From Sulfitobacter litoralis (lineage in GTDB: Bacteria > Pseudomonadota > Alphaproteobacteria > Rhodobacterales > Rhodobacteraceae), in the NCBI RefSeq assembly GCF_900103185.1, contig NZ_FNJD01000010.1, positions 1 to 64,000 of the forward strand: a DNA stretch of 64,000 bases, given 5' to 3'. The notes below the pieces were generated by a model. The model had not been told where the DNA came from and searched no databases. It saw only the letters and a list, made by a program, of their open reading frames with translations. Position 1 is the stretch's first letter, and every line of letters begins with the position of its first letter. Of the stretch, positions 1 through 8,751 are shown in pieces. The position numbers and the translations under genes were made by a program.

Positions 1-62
1 GCGATCACATCTGACGGGAAACGGTGCCGGTGATAGAGCGAAGAAGGGCTAGATTTGGTCAT
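1..62 (-). CDS. IS6-family transposase, N-terminal fragment (runs off window)
   Basis: The start codon at 60-62 on the minus strand follows a GGAAGG ribosome site and opens the same reading frame (MTKSSPSSLYHRHRFPSD) as the full transposase in the right-hand IS6 copy. Only about 20 residues are inside the window, so whether this copy is intact cannot be judged. Confidence 0.85.
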   Translation of the reverse strand, partial: MTKSSPSSLYHRHRFPSDVI

Positions 63-111
63 GCCTTCCCTTCGCATATCAACAGACCCGGTGCATTAAG
101 TTTACGGTGCC
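1..111 (-). mobile_element. IS6-family element, partial left copy
   Basis: This stretch is the right end of an IS6-family element. It matches positions 26994-27104 with one visible difference in the terminal repeat (t at 96 against c in the other copy). It ends in the inverted-repeat sequence GGCACCGTAAACTTAA read on the minus strand. The rest of the element lies outside the window. The two copies point the same way, which is the arrangement expected of an IS6 pseudo-compound transposon. The 8 bases after this end (ctcggagt) do not match either flank of the right copy. Confidence 0.93.
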
Positions 112-471
112 CTCGGAGTGGTTTCGATACTAACTCAGGGCTCGCGAACCTTTAAGGACCCAATGTTGCGCACCGTGATCATGGTCTCGGGAATGTTTTC
201 CAAACCCTTTTCCCATGTGTGGATGCCCCGTTTGATGCAAGAGATTTTTTTCAACGGTTCGAACATGTGATCGGGTACGGTCATGTGTCAGGCCTCAGTT
301 TGCGACTTTTCACATGCCGCGGGCCGGTATGGCGATGCGAAGGTCGGGTCCAAATCAATGCCGCGAGCGCGAAGCTCTTTGGGAAGGCCTGGTTTTCCTA
401 ACCTCGATCTAATCGATCATTTTGTCCTTACTGTCTCTGTGTCCTTCTCACATCATACCGAGCGTTGCAGT
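112..471. other. 360-bp gap after IS6; one short unrecognised ORF
   Basis: No recognisable gene lies between the IS6 end and the IS110 transposase. The minus strand has a 49-residue ORF at 135-284 beginning MTVPDHMFEPLKK, with no family I recognise and no clear ribosome site. It may be a fragment of a gene broken by IS activity or chance coding. The longer plus-strand ORFs here overlap each other and show no domain features. The right part probably contains the end of the IS110 element, whose border I cannot fix. Confidence 0.4.
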
Positions 472-1497
472 TTACACAGCCGCGATCGGATCTCGATAAT
501 CTTCATGCTTCGTCATCATTGCCCAGATGGTGCGCGCTGTTTTGTTGGCCAGCGCAATCGCCACCAACATGCGCGGCTTGCGCTCCAACATCTGCTCCAG
601 CCATGAGCCTTTCGGCGGGCCATTCTTGATCGCCCATCTGACCCGGGACATGGCACCAATGATCAACAATCTACGGATATCGCGTTGCCCCATCTTCGAT
701 GTCTTGCCTAATATTTGCCTGCCGCCGGTGGATTTCTGGACAGGGACCAACCCAAGCCATGCGGCATAATCACGTCCTCTCTTGAAGCCCTCCAGTGGGG
801 GTGAGAACGCTTTGATTGCCATGGCGCTGACTGGGCCAATGCCCGGTGCTGTCTGCAAACGGATCGTCTCCGGGTCAGATTTCGACTCCTCCTTTAGACG
901 TCGCTCTATCGCGACAACCTTGTCCGTGATGACACTGAGCTGATCCAGATGCACACGGCTAAGTTCCATGACAATTGAAGGCAGGTCACTATCTGGGTTT
1001 TCAATCTGTTCAGCTAATTTCTTCACAAAATTTCGGCCGGGTGGAGCGATGATGCCGTATTCCATCAAATGGCCGCGCAACGCGTTAATGATCGCATTGC
1101 GTTGCCGAACGAACAAATCTCGCGTCTTAAAAACCATAGAACGGGATTGTTGTTCAGCCGATTTGACCGGCACAAACCGCATCGTTGGCCGGACGGCTGC
1201 TTCTGCAATGGCCTCGGCATCGTTCGCGTCATTCTTCTGACGCTTGACGAATGGCTTCACATAGATCGGCGGGATCAAGCGGACGTCATGGCCGAGCTTC
1301 ATGATCTCACGTCCCCAGTAATGCGATGAGGCACAAGCCTCCATCGCCACCACACAGGGCGGATGTTCGCTGAGGAACTTTAAGAACTGCCCTCGAGATA
1401 ATTTCTTACGGAACACGGGTTCACCCGTCGCTGTCGCGCCATGCGCTTGGAAAACTGACTTTGCCAAGTCTACGCCAATCATTGTAACTTCGTTCAT
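472..1497 (-). CDS. IS110/IS1111-family transposase (DEDD)
   Basis: A 341-residue DEDD transposase. The N-terminal RuvC-like half shows MIGVDLAKSVFQAHG (first Asp), VVAMEACASSHYWG (Glu) and KNDANDAEAIAEA (Asp pair). The C-terminal transposase_20 half has the helix-hairpin-like TAPGIGPVSAMAIKAF and later GRQILGKTSKMGQRDIRR. The start at 1497 is chosen because GGAGGAGGC precedes it closely; an in-frame start at 1584 would add residues outside the family fold. The gene appears intact. Element ends were not determined because IS110 members lack clear terminal repeats. A decayed relative is present near 17.1 kb. Confidence 0.93.
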   Translation of the reverse strand: MNEVTMIGVDLAKSVFQAHGATATGEPVFRKKLSRGQFLKFLSEHPPCVVAMEACASSHYWGREIMKLGHDVRLIPPIYVKPFVKRQKNDANDAEAIAEAAVRPTMRFVPVKSAEQQSRSMVFKTRDLFVRQRNAIINALRGHLMEYGIIAPPGRNFVKKLAEQIENPDSDLPSIVMELSRVHLDQLSVITDKVVAIERRLKEESKSDPETIRLQTAPGIGPVSAMAIKAFSPPLEGFKRGRDYAAWLGLVPVQKSTGGRQILGKTSKMGQRDIRRLLIIGAMSRVRWAIKNGPPKGSWLEQMLERKPRMLVAIALANKTARTIWAMMTKHEDYRDPIAAV

Positions 1498-1622
1498 GGA
1501 TGCCTCCTCCGGTTTGGTGCTTTCAACATCACCACTATGGCACAGTTTGATGCCGGTTTCGGGGTGGGGCATCCACACCATCAATACCGGATGATCTCGC
1601 CATTATTCCACGTGTAGTCGCT

Positions 1623-1997
1623 CTAAACCACAATGGCGGGTTCATCTGAAAGAATGACGCCCTCTTGAGCAATATTCGCTTTTAGGCGTTTGGATTTCTT
1701 CGGGCTTGGTTTTGAGCTTTCATCGGCAATTTCCATCGGGCGAAACACTCCCTTTTCTTTATCGAAGCGTTGTACAAACTGGAAAGGCTCGTCTCCGACA
1801 AGCAGCCAGGACGGCACGACATTCAAGGCCGTCACGATCCTCTCAACCATGTCCAAACTGGCCGAATTCTTCGCATTCTCCAGCTTGCCCATATAGCCAC
1901 GATTGACCTTCGCCATCAGCGCAAGATCTTCCTGACTGATGCCGCGTTCGCGGCGCAGTTTCTGAATGTTGAGACCCACTTGGTGACGAAGTTTCAT
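1623..1997 (-). CDS. XRE-family HTH regulator
   Basis: A 124-residue protein with an HTH_3 domain near the N-terminus (RRERGISQEDLALMAKV followed by RGYMGKLENAKN) and a lysine-rich tail. HTH proteins of this size usually act as DNA-binding repressors; the target is not visible. The start at 1997 puts the HTH in the usual place, and an upstream in-frame start at 2024 would add nine residues. It sits alone between the IS110 transposase and the EamA gene, and its role in the catabolic block is unclear. Confidence 0.8.
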   Translation of the reverse strand: MKLRHQVGLNIQKLRRERGISQEDLALMAKVNRGYMGKLENAKNSASLDMVERIVTALNVVPSWLLVGDEPFQFVQRFDKEKGVFRPMEIADESSKPSPKKSKRLKANIAQEGVILSDEPAIVV

Positions 1998-2111
1998 GTG
2001 ACTGAAAACGCCACAGTGGGTCACATTTAGCCACTCACTATATTATACATTCGGTGAAGGAATGAAAGAAAAGGGTATGTTTTTAAAGGGGAAAATCAAA
2101 AAGGTAAAAGA

Positions 2112-2138
2112 GGCGGCACTGAAAGGTTCAGTGCCGCC
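2112..2138 (-). terminator. Rho-independent terminator after the EamA gene
   Basis: A perfect 12-bp stem (GGCGGCACTGAA) with a 3-nt loop. Read on the minus strand it is followed by TCTTTTACCTTTTTG. It lies 114 bases beyond the stop of the EamA gene and would end the minus-strand oxygenase-permease unit. Confidence 0.85.
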
Positions 2139-2251
2139 AGTACTTCACTCACAGGGAGGAGGTAGAGGATGAAATGCGATTTTCGCCAGGACTCGGCGAC
2201 GTACGAAAGTGGGACGGGTCAAGACAACAGATTCACTGTCGATAATACAGC

Positions 2252-3160
2252 TTAACCCATTGCTACCATCGCAACACCAATCGCGGCGACTATTGTCGCC
2301 AGGATCATCGCGCGGCCCGGCACAGGTTCGCTCTTGAACAGAAAGGCTGCAAAATATGCACCGACAAACATCTCGAGCGACCCAATGATCGCAACCACCG
2401 CGACAGGTGCCGAAAGCAAAGCAAAGAACAGCAGGATTTGCCCAAAAGACATTCCGAGGGCAGCCATCCACTGCCAGATGCCGGACGACTTCAAAACAGA
2501 GGTTATCGCCATGCGATATCGAACACTTATGCACGCCGCGATAAAATACCACACAACACCGGTCAAAGCGCCCACAAGCGCGCCCAAGGCAGCGTCTGGC
2601 AGGTCCTCCAATGCCAATTTGCGCGCGACATAAGCGAGAGCATAACAAAGGGCTGAAACCGCTGCCAGCAAGAGGCCGAGCTGGAGATTACCCGTGGGTA
2701 TTGCGGACGCTTTAGCGGAGATTTGTGGCACCCGTACCCACATTGCAACGGCGATGCTGCACAGGATCACGATCATACCCACAAGAACCATTACCGAGTA
2801 ACGCTCTTGAAGCAGGACAAAAGCAAGTGCTGTGGAAAACACCGGGATCAGCCGCCTGAACAGGCTGGAGCGAATAGCACCGGATAGCGCAATAGACCGG
2901 AAATTCGTCAACCGCCCAAAAACTGTCGCTAATACACCCGCGGAGATGAAGAACCCGATGCCGATCAGAAATGAGCGCGTGTCGTCAACGGTTGTGAGGT
3001 CGATGCCGCACGCCAGCCAGATCACGCTCGACAGGGCGAGCGTAAGCATGATTGAAAGGAAGACACCGTTGTCGCCCTTCGCTTTGGAGGCACCCTTGGC
3101 GACAGCGGCACCGGCGATGCCAAAACTTACCGCCGAAAGTAGTGCATATATCTCACCCAT
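2252..3160 (-). CDS. EamA/DMT-family permease
   Basis: A 302-residue inner-membrane protein with about ten hydrophobic segments arranged as two EamA repeats of five. It begins MGEIYALLSAVSFGIAGAAV and ends in a membrane helix (VAAIGVAMVAMG). DMT permeases export or import small metabolites; the substrate is not readable from sequence. It is the last gene downstream of the Rieske oxygenase, separated from it by a hairpin at 3239-3279, so it may be only partly co-transcribed. Efflux of an aromatic intermediate is a reasonable guess but not shown. Confidence 0.85.
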   Translation of the reverse strand: MGEIYALLSAVSFGIAGAAVAKGASKAKGDNGVFLSIMLTLALSSVIWLACGIDLTTVDDTRSFLIGIGFFISAGVLATVFGRLTNFRSIALSGAIRSSLFRRLIPVFSTALAFVLLQERYSVMVLVGMIVILCSIAVAMWVRVPQISAKASAIPTGNLQLGLLLAAVSALCYALAYVARKLALEDLPDAALGALVGALTGVVWYFIAACISVRYRMAITSVLKSSGIWQWMAALGMSFGQILLFFALLSAPVAVVAIIGSLEMFVGAYFAAFLFKSEPVPGRAMILATIVAAIGVAMVAMG

Positions 3161-3238
3161 ATTGGCTGCCCTTCAATTCTTTAGCGGCCTGTCTAAGCTA
3201 GACTCGCTGAAATCGGTTGGCCATTCCGCAAGTGCAAA

Positions 3239-3279
3239 CAAACTGCGCACCCACCTTTGACAGGTCGGTGCGCAGTTTG
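3239..3279 (-). terminator. Terminator-like hairpin between oxygenase and permease genes
   Basis: Two perfect 13-bp arms, CAAACTGCGCACC at 3239-3251 and its complement at 3267-3279, enclose a 15-nt loop just past the oxygenase stop codon. The following bases on the minus strand (TTTGCACTT) are only modestly T-rich, so it may attenuate rather than fully stop transcription into the EamA gene. Confidence 0.65.
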
Positions 3280-3295
3280 GCCTAGAAAACACAGC

Positions 3296-4576
3296 TTACT
3301 CGGCGGCTTGATCTGCCGACGGGGAAGAAACAAGTGTACGCCAATCGACTTCTTTCGGATGAACACCTTCGTGGGACGCAATTTGCCCCTGCGGGATTTC
3401 GGACTCCGTTCCGATCGCCTTGCCGCCATCTGCCACTTTCTGCGCGGCATCTGCCATCAAGCGGCGAAACTCGACAATCGCCAGGTCGGACGCGCCAAGT
3501 GTATCGGTAGAACGCTGTACCCGGCTGCCCATGGACACCCACATGATGATATCTTCGTTCGGAATACCGGGAACACCTGTGAAATGGCCCTCTTTCATCA
3601 ACTCACGGTCTTGCATGAAGTCATTTTCGAGTGTCCGCTTGGTCCGCCACTTCTTGTCCACATCCTTACCTGGAACCGCGTGGTTAAACGCGCGCCATTC
3701 GGCATTCGATGGTACATTGGGGCCACCAAATGCCAGAAAGTGAAATGCGGTTTCGTCGTCATTAATTGGCACGATCACGCTGGCCACTTTGTAATTGTTG
3801 TTTGGCGGAATCAGTGAGTAGTAAGGCGCGATGAACTCGGTGATCCGGAGATAGTTGTGCGTCTTTGCATTCTTGATTGGCTTGCGGATCGCGGCGTAGT
3901 GGAAACCATAGCTCGTCGTTTCGGTCTGCATGCGCGGTGACTTGTCCGTCGAGGGACGGTACCAGGCCTTGTCATCTGCCGACGCACTTTCGACCCGGGC
4001 GGGCTTCATTGTGGACGAGTGCAAAGAGGAAGAGTGGGCAGAATCAATCTGACCTTCGTGGATTTGGGCCCAGTTTGCAGGAACACGGATCTTGAGTACC
4101 GCAACCGGTGTATCCTCCTCCGGCGCAAATGCGGGCGGTTGGAATTCTGGCATGTCGTCTTTTTCACCCAGCCATGCCCAGACAAAACCACCCCATTCAC
4201 GTAACGGGTAGGCGCGCGCCTTGACCTTGTCCATCAACGGGCTGCCTTCGGGCTCCGACGACATAGCGACAATATTGCCATCAACGTCCATCTTCCAGCC
4301 GTGATACAAGCAACGAAGCCCGCATTCTTCGTTGCGTCCATATACGAGAGAAGCTTTGCGGTGCGGGCAAAGCTCATCGAGCATCCCAAGGCGACCTTTT
4401 GTATCTCTGAAAGCAACGTAAGTTTCGCCGAGTACCTCCACACGCAAAGGATTGCCGTCGGGTGTATCGACTTCTTCGACAAGGCACACCGGTGTCCAGT
4501 GTTGACGCATGAGCTGCGCCATGGGAGCATCGTTTTCAACACGTGTAAGAAGCTCGTTTTCTTCGTGAGTAAGCAT
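3296..4576 (-). CDS. pht3: Rieske oxygenase alpha subunit, phthalate 4,5-dioxygenase type
   Basis: A 426-residue ring-hydroxylating oxygenase. The Rieske [2Fe-2S] site is CPHRKASL followed by CLYHGWK (residues about 70-95), and the mononuclear iron site is seen in DSAHSSSLH (Asp, two His) near residue 180. The N-terminus (MLTHEENELLTRVE, then QHWTPVCL) resembles phthalate 4,5-dioxygenase oxygenase components (Pht3/OphA2), which convert phthalate to its 4,5-cis-dihydrodiol. Matching reductase, dehydrogenase and decarboxylase genes lie at 12.5-15.6 kb. AAGGAGGAAC precedes the start. It has its own promoter with a probable MarR-type operator at 4620. Another aromatic carboxylate substrate is possible. 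Confidence 0.85.
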   Translation of the reverse strand: MLTHEENELLTRVENDAPMAQLMRQHWTPVCLVEEVDTPDGNPLRVEVLGETYVAFRDTKGRLGMLDELCPHRKASLVYGRNEECGLRCLYHGWKMDVDGNIVAMSSEPEGSPLMDKVKARAYPLREWGGFVWAWLGEKDDMPEFQPPAFAPEEDTPVAVLKIRVPANWAQIHEGQIDSAHSSSLHSSTMKPARVESASADDKAWYRPSTDKSPRMQTETTSYGFHYAAIRKPIKNAKTHNYLRITEFIAPYYSLIPPNNNYKVASVIVPINDDETAFHFLAFGGPNVPSNAEWRAFNHAVPGKDVDKKWRTKRTLENDFMQDRELMKEGHFTGVPGIPNEDIIMWVSMGSRVQRSTDTLGASDLAIVEFRRLMADAAQKVADGGKAIGTESEIPQGQIASHEGVHPKEVDWRTLVSSPSADQAAE

Positions 4577-4619
4577 AAGTTCCTCCTTAGCAAAAGTGAC
4601 TACATTAGTTTGATTAATT

Positions 4620-4646
4620 ACTTAGCTATCTAAGTTTATATGTCAA
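4620..4646 (-). promoter_or_regulatory. Promoter with probable MarR operator upstream of the oxygenase gene
   Basis: On the minus strand a TTGACA -35 box (4641-4646) is followed five bases later by the inverted repeat ACTTAG-N4-CTAAGT (4620-4635), which lies where the spacer and -10 region would be. A related repeat occurs at 8055-8070 and 15695-15710, upstream of the other two main units. Repressor binding here would block polymerase directly. The MarR gene at 8126-8701 is the obvious candidate regulator. Confidence 0.7.
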
Positions 4647-4678
4647 GCTGAGAACTGTAATTACAGTTGGGCAAATCC

Positions 4679-4969
4679 TTATTGATATAGCCAGTCGTGA
4701 AGCTGACGGTTCAGGAATGGCAATATCAGACCGGTAGTCAGGCCCGTCAGGCAAGTCGCGATGATGAACAATGAAAGGACCACAGGCGTTGAATCGAGCA
4801 CGTATCTGGAGGCAAGCACCAAGCATACCAGCGGAGGATAGACCGCGAGCATGCTCACCGCCCACCTTTTCCAGAAAACAGGCATCGAGCGCATCTCTAC
4901 GAGGTCTGATTCATCTCTAGCCTGTTTGCCGTTAGTGATTTTACTCTTTGCTGGCACGGCTATCTCCAT
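4679..4969 (-). CDS. Small two-helix membrane protein (COG3224-like C-terminal domain)
   Basis: A 96-residue protein with a charged N-terminus and two hydrophobic segments (AVSMLAVYPPLVCLVLA and VVLSLFIIATCLTGLTTGL), ending FLNRQLHDWLYQ. The pattern of a Trp-rich entry, the YPP turn and the final LxxWLY resembles the membrane part found after the antibiotic-biosynthesis-monooxygenase domain in COG3224 proteins, here standing alone. It lies between the TRAP permease and the oxygenase promoter and may be co-transcribed with the TRAP genes. Its function is unknown. Confidence 0.6.
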   Translation of the reverse strand: MEIAVPAKSKITNGKQARDESDLVEMRSMPVFWKRWAVSMLAVYPPLVCLVLASRYVLDSTPVVLSLFIIATCLTGLTTGLILPFLNRQLHDWLYQ

Positions 4970-5054
4970 TGTCTAACGAGGTCATTTTTGTTCTGGCCCA
5001 TCGCGGATTGGAAAGGCAAGGCAAAGGGAGTGTGCCCTGCCGTTCTTTTGTGGT

Positions 5055-6956
5055 TCACGACAGATTTATGGGGTCCTGCTTGCGGAGCAACATGACATAG
5101 CGCACAGCCATTGCAATAATCACGGCAATACCTACAAACGCCAATGGTATGCTTGGCAACACTGCGGCAATGGCAGCAACCACGAGGATAATTCGCTCCA
5201 CCGGACTTAGTGCTACGCCGATATAGCCCTCGATCGAAATCGCTATTGCAGCAGTAGCAAACAAACCACCGATCAAAGCCACAGTGTTCGTCGTAAAATC
5301 ACCTAGCAAAAGCAACCCGGGGTTCCAGATGAACGCAAATGGCATAAGAAACCCGATGGCTGCGAGCCTAACTGCCGAAAATGCAATCTTGAAAGGATCT
5401 GTATCGGCAATTGCGGCCGCTGCCAGCGCTGCAACCGCAATCGGTGGCGTAAGTGCAGACATAATTGCGTAGTAGAGCAAGAACATGTGGCTTTGAAGAA
5501 TCGGATATCCGAGCTTTGCCAGCGCGGGACCAACCAGTACTGCTGCAAGAATGTAAGCACTTGGAGTCGGCATTCCCAAACCCAAGATGATCGTCACAAT
5601 GGCGGCAATTATCAACGTCAAAGCCGGCTGCCCTCCACTGACTGTCAGGATCACGTTAGCTGACTTCATACCTAATCCGGTCATCGATAAACCACCAATC
5701 ACCAAACCTGCAGCGGCACATGCACCGGCCACTGGAAGAATTCGAAGCGTAGTTTCGCCAAGCCCCTCTACGATCTGCCATGGCGAAAGCCGCGTGGCTT
5801 TCAGAAGGCCAGAGGCTATGACTGCCGCCAATACTCCAACACCCGCAGTGAATGTGGGCGAATAACCTGCAACAAGGGCTGCTACTATCCCGAAGATAGG
5901 TATGAGAAATACCCAACCTGTCCCGAACGTTTCAGCAGCTGTCGGAATTTCGCCATCGGACGGTCTGAGGTCTTCCTTAACGGCCCTGAAGTGAACCTGA
6001 AGAAAAACGCCTAGGTAATAAAGCAAGGCGGGAAACAACGCAGCTAGCACAACTTCTTTGTAAGGGACTGTGGTATATTCGGCGAGAATGAATGCCGCTG
6101 ATCCCATAATCGGTGGCATCGCGCTACCGCCTGTAGATGCCGCAACTTCTACCGCGCCTGCAAAACGAGCACTGTAACCAAGGCGTTTCATTACGGGAAT
6201 GGTAATCGAACCGGTCGCGACCACGTCCGAAGTCGGACTTCCCGACATTGTTCCGTAAAGGCCCGAAGAAAGAACCGCAATCTTTGCTGGACCACCCCTC
6301 GATTTTCCGGTGACCAATGACGCGAGGTTAAAGAAAAACTCTCCGCCGCCTGATTTCGACAAAAACGTACCGAACATTACGAACAAAAAGACATAGCTGG
6401 CCACAACCTGAATCGGAACGCCGAAAACTCCGTCTGTAGTAAACACCAGAATATCAAGAAGATAAGTATATTCAGATATGCCGTGTCCGAATGGTGGCGG
6501 AAGGTAAGATCCGAACTGGTTGTATAGCAAGAACAGGACGACAACGCCCGTCAAACCCAGACCTGTGGTTCTGCGCGTCACTTCCAGCGTCAGGAATAAC
6601 AAAGCACTTCCGAAGAAAAGCTGTGCCGGCGTGAACGGATTGAGCAAGCTAATGCGGTCCGAAATTGCCCCGGCATTTAAGAAGAAAAAGATACCGCACG
6701 AGATACTGAGTAGCGTGAAAATCCAATCATAGAAGGGCACTTTGTTCGGCGCGTTAGGTGTTGCACCGATCGCGACAAACAAGATTGTGTAAATTCCGCT
6801 GACAAAAAGAATGCCCAGAATAAGAGGGTCGGAAATTGTGAACAAATTCGCGTATACGACCCAACCTGCAAAGATTGCGGAAGCAATAATCAGGGTGCGC
6901 TGCGAACCAGCCGCAAGCGTACGCCTGCGGCCGGTGGCTACAAGAGAACCTATCAC
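5055..6956 (-). CDS. TRAP transporter fused permease (TAXI type, 4TM/12TM)
   Basis: A 633-residue inner-membrane permease in which the small (DctQ-like) and large (DctM-like) subunits are fused, as in TAXI-TRAP systems. Roughly 16-17 hydrophobic segments can be counted; GLYGTMSGSPTSDVVATG, GLGMPTPSAYIL and ALTPPIAVAALAAAAIA are typical of the DctM-like half. The start overlaps the stop of the TAXI binding-protein gene by four bases, so the two are translationally coupled. It would bring an organic anion into the cell by a sodium or proton gradient; given the context the substrate is probably phthalate or a related aromatic acid, which is inference. Confidence 0.93.
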   Translation of the reverse strand: MIGSLVATGRRRTLAAGSQRTLIIASAIFAGWVVYANLFTISDPLILGILFVSGIYTILFVAIGATPNAPNKVPFYDWIFTLLSISCGIFFFLNAGAISDRISLLNPFTPAQLFFGSALLFLTLEVTRRTTGLGLTGVVVLFLLYNQFGSYLPPPFGHGISEYTYLLDILVFTTDGVFGVPIQVVASYVFLFVMFGTFLSKSGGGEFFFNLASLVTGKSRGGPAKIAVLSSGLYGTMSGSPTSDVVATGSITIPVMKRLGYSARFAGAVEVAASTGGSAMPPIMGSAAFILAEYTTVPYKEVVLAALFPALLYYLGVFLQVHFRAVKEDLRPSDGEIPTAAETFGTGWVFLIPIFGIVAALVAGYSPTFTAGVGVLAAVIASGLLKATRLSPWQIVEGLGETTLRILPVAGACAAAGLVIGGLSMTGLGMKSANVILTVSGGQPALTLIIAAIVTIILGLGMPTPSAYILAAVLVGPALAKLGYPILQSHMFLLYYAIMSALTPPIAVAALAAAAIADTDPFKIAFSAVRLAAIGFLMPFAFIWNPGLLLLGDFTTNTVALIGGLFATAAIAISIEGYIGVALSPVERIILVVAAIAAVLPSIPLAFVGIAVIIAMAVRYVMLLRKQDPINLS

Positions 6957-7936
6957 TTGATCAAACCTGCTTCTTTATAGACTGCAGCTGCAGCTGGGTG
7001 GAATTCAAGAACGCTCGGCTTTGCAAGAAGTTCTGGTGACAGCGCTTTCATGGCTCCGTGTACGGCGCGAATTTCATCCATGTGGTTAAGCAGCGAGCTT
7101 GCCAGAGAACCTGCGGTTGCGTCGTCCATTGCATCTGTGGTGACCAGAAGTGCTCCGAGGGTAACAGTTTCAAGATCGCCAGCTTGATTAGGATAGCTGC
7201 CAGCAGGAATGACCATTGTACCTGTCCCGAATGCTTCATTCGTCGCGGCGATAACCTCCGCAGGAACCGCCAGCAAAACAACATCACTGTTTTCGTTCAC
7301 AGCTCTGAAGGAAGAGTGGTTAATGAAAATTCCGTTTGTGATCATATCCAGGCGCCCGTCCTGAATCAAATCGGCCTGCTCGTTCGCTCCGGCGCGAACA
7401 AATTGTCCGCCTGCGTTGCTAAGTGACTCCTCGGTTACACCAACCAATTCTAGCATATGCAGGGCTATGTTTGATGTAATGTTGCCGGACCGGTTGATCC
7501 CGATCCGCACCGCTCCCCCGCTGGTCGCGATATCGTCAATACTGTCAATGTTGTATTTTTCAGCAACCGAGCGCTCGAGGAAGAAATGCATTGGTGCCCA
7601 GTTGTACATGTAGCCAATGGCGCGCATGTTCTCAACGGGTGCTTGGAACGGCTCACCGCCGTCCAGTGCGATTTTTGCTTCTGCGTCATGTACCAAACCA
7701 AGGTCCGAACGGTTGGTGCCAAGCAGACCGATGTTCGCAAAACCACCACCAGTCGCCTGATATGTCACGACAGAAGATGAATCATCAACTTTGGTCGCGC
7801 GGTCAATACCAGCGCCGAGAAGCGACCATAGCCCGCCGGGGTTACCACCGGACAAAGTAAGATTCACAGGTTCCGCGACGGCGAAAGTCGTTGTTGCAGC
7901 GATGCAAATAGCAGCCGCCAGTGCAGTCAGTCTCAT
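6953..7936 (-). CDS. TAXI-family TRAP solute-binding protein
   Basis: A 327-residue periplasmic binding protein with a Sec signal peptide (MRLTALAAAICIAATTTFAVA, cleaved near residue 21). The mature N-terminus LTLSGGNPGGLWSLLG is typical of the TAXI family. The gene has a GGGAGGAAG ribosome site and is the first of its unit, reading into the fused permease. It would capture the substrate in the periplasm. A promoter with a MarR-type box lies about 110-135 bases upstream. Confidence 0.92.
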   Translation of the reverse strand: MRLTALAAAICIAATTTFAVAEPVNLTLSGGNPGGLWSLLGAGIDRATKVDDSSSVVTYQATGGGFANIGLLGTNRSDLGLVHDAEAKIALDGGEPFQAPVENMRAIGYMYNWAPMHFFLERSVAEKYNIDSIDDIATSGGAVRIGINRSGNITSNIALHMLELVGVTEESLSNAGGQFVRAGANEQADLIQDGRLDMITNGIFINHSSFRAVNENSDVVLLAVPAEVIAATNEAFGTGTMVIPAGSYPNQAGDLETVTLGALLVTTDAMDDATAGSLASSLLNHMDEIRAVHGAMKALSPELLAKPSVLEFHPAAAAVYKEAGLIK

Positions 7937-8046
7937 TAGGTCTTCCTCCCAGTTTGCTTTGCGGCAAAAACCGTCAAAACGTTTTTTCAGCGGTCGGCGG
8001 ACCGACTACATACTTAGACGTCTATGATTTAATCAAATCGCGCCGC

Positions 8047-8070
8047 TGTCAACTACTTAGATATCTTATT
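8047..8070 (-). promoter_or_regulatory. Promoter with probable MarR operator upstream of the TAXI-TRAP genes
   Basis: A repeat half-matching the other two operators, ACTTAGATATCTTATT (8055-8070), sits just upstream, in the minus-strand sense, of a TTGACA -35 box (8047-8052). The operator therefore precedes the -35 box here instead of overlapping the spacer. It lies between the MarR gene and the binding-protein gene, and is the least symmetrical of the three sites. Confidence 0.55.
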
Positions 8071-8125
8071 TTCTAACAAAAATCGAAAATATCGACTGCA
8101 CACAGAATTTTTCTGGGGATTCAGA

Positions 8126-8701
8126 TCAAAGGCCGTTGCGCGAACGCGTAGAGGGAATCTTTAGGCCTCGGGAAGCGCCAACCTTTTCATCATGTTCAAG
8201 GTTTCGAATCATTTTGCTCAATGCACGGCGCAGGATCGTAACCTCATCATCCTTGAGCCCTGCAATGGCAGATTCGTTGGTTTCAACAGCCATTGGCTCT
8301 AAACGATCGCGCAAATCCCAGCCCTTCTCCGTCAGAAAGGCATGTTGGCGTCTCTTGTTGCTGCCAACGTTCCGGCGAACAATAAAGCCAAGCTCTTCCA
8401 TGCGACGCAATGCGGAATGCGCGGTTGGCTCGGTCAAGTGTGCCTTGTCGCTCAGTTCACGCTGTGAAAGGCCATCGTGGCTCCACAATATTCGTAAAAA
8501 TATCCACTGGCCGAACGTCACGCCCTCGGTGTTTAACCGCATCTGTAAAGACCGGTTGAAAGCGCGCGCAGCAAGTCGAACCAACCGCGCAATTCGCTCT
8601 TCCGACTGTCCGGCCGAATGCGGAATGCTACCTTCAGGGGGTAATTCTGTCACTTGTGCATCTCCGGGTTCGCGATTTTTGCCTGCGACCCAACGTTGCA
8701 T
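8126..8701 (-). CDS. MarR-family transcriptional regulator
   Basis: A 191-residue winged-helix regulator. The recognition helix region is LSQRELSDKAHLTEPTAHSAL, followed by the wing (LGFIVRRNVGSNKRR). MarR proteins usually bind palindromes as dimers and let go when an aromatic ligand binds. The gene lies between the phthalate enzyme unit and the TRAP unit, all on one strand. Three similar inverted repeats upstream of 4576, 7936 and 15632 suggest it controls the whole upper pathway. The N-terminal 30 residues are poorly conserved, so a later start is possible. Confidence 0.9.
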   Translation of the reverse strand: MQRWVAGKNREPGDAQVTELPPEGSIPHSAGQSEERIARLVRLAARAFNRSLQMRLNTEGVTFGQWIFLRILWSHDGLSQRELSDKAHLTEPTAHSALRRMEELGFIVRRNVGSNKRRQHAFLTEKGWDLRDRLEPMAVETNESAIAGLKDDEVTILRRALSKMIRNLEHDEKVGASRGLKIPSTRSRNGL

Positions 8702-8751
8702 GCATTCTATGTTATTCGCGATGAATACGCCAAACGGGAGAATTACTCAAA

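Noticed and set aside
219-606. Plus-strand ORFs of 60 and 107 residues near the left edge
   Set aside because: They overlap each other and the IS110 gene, have no family features and no ribosome site.
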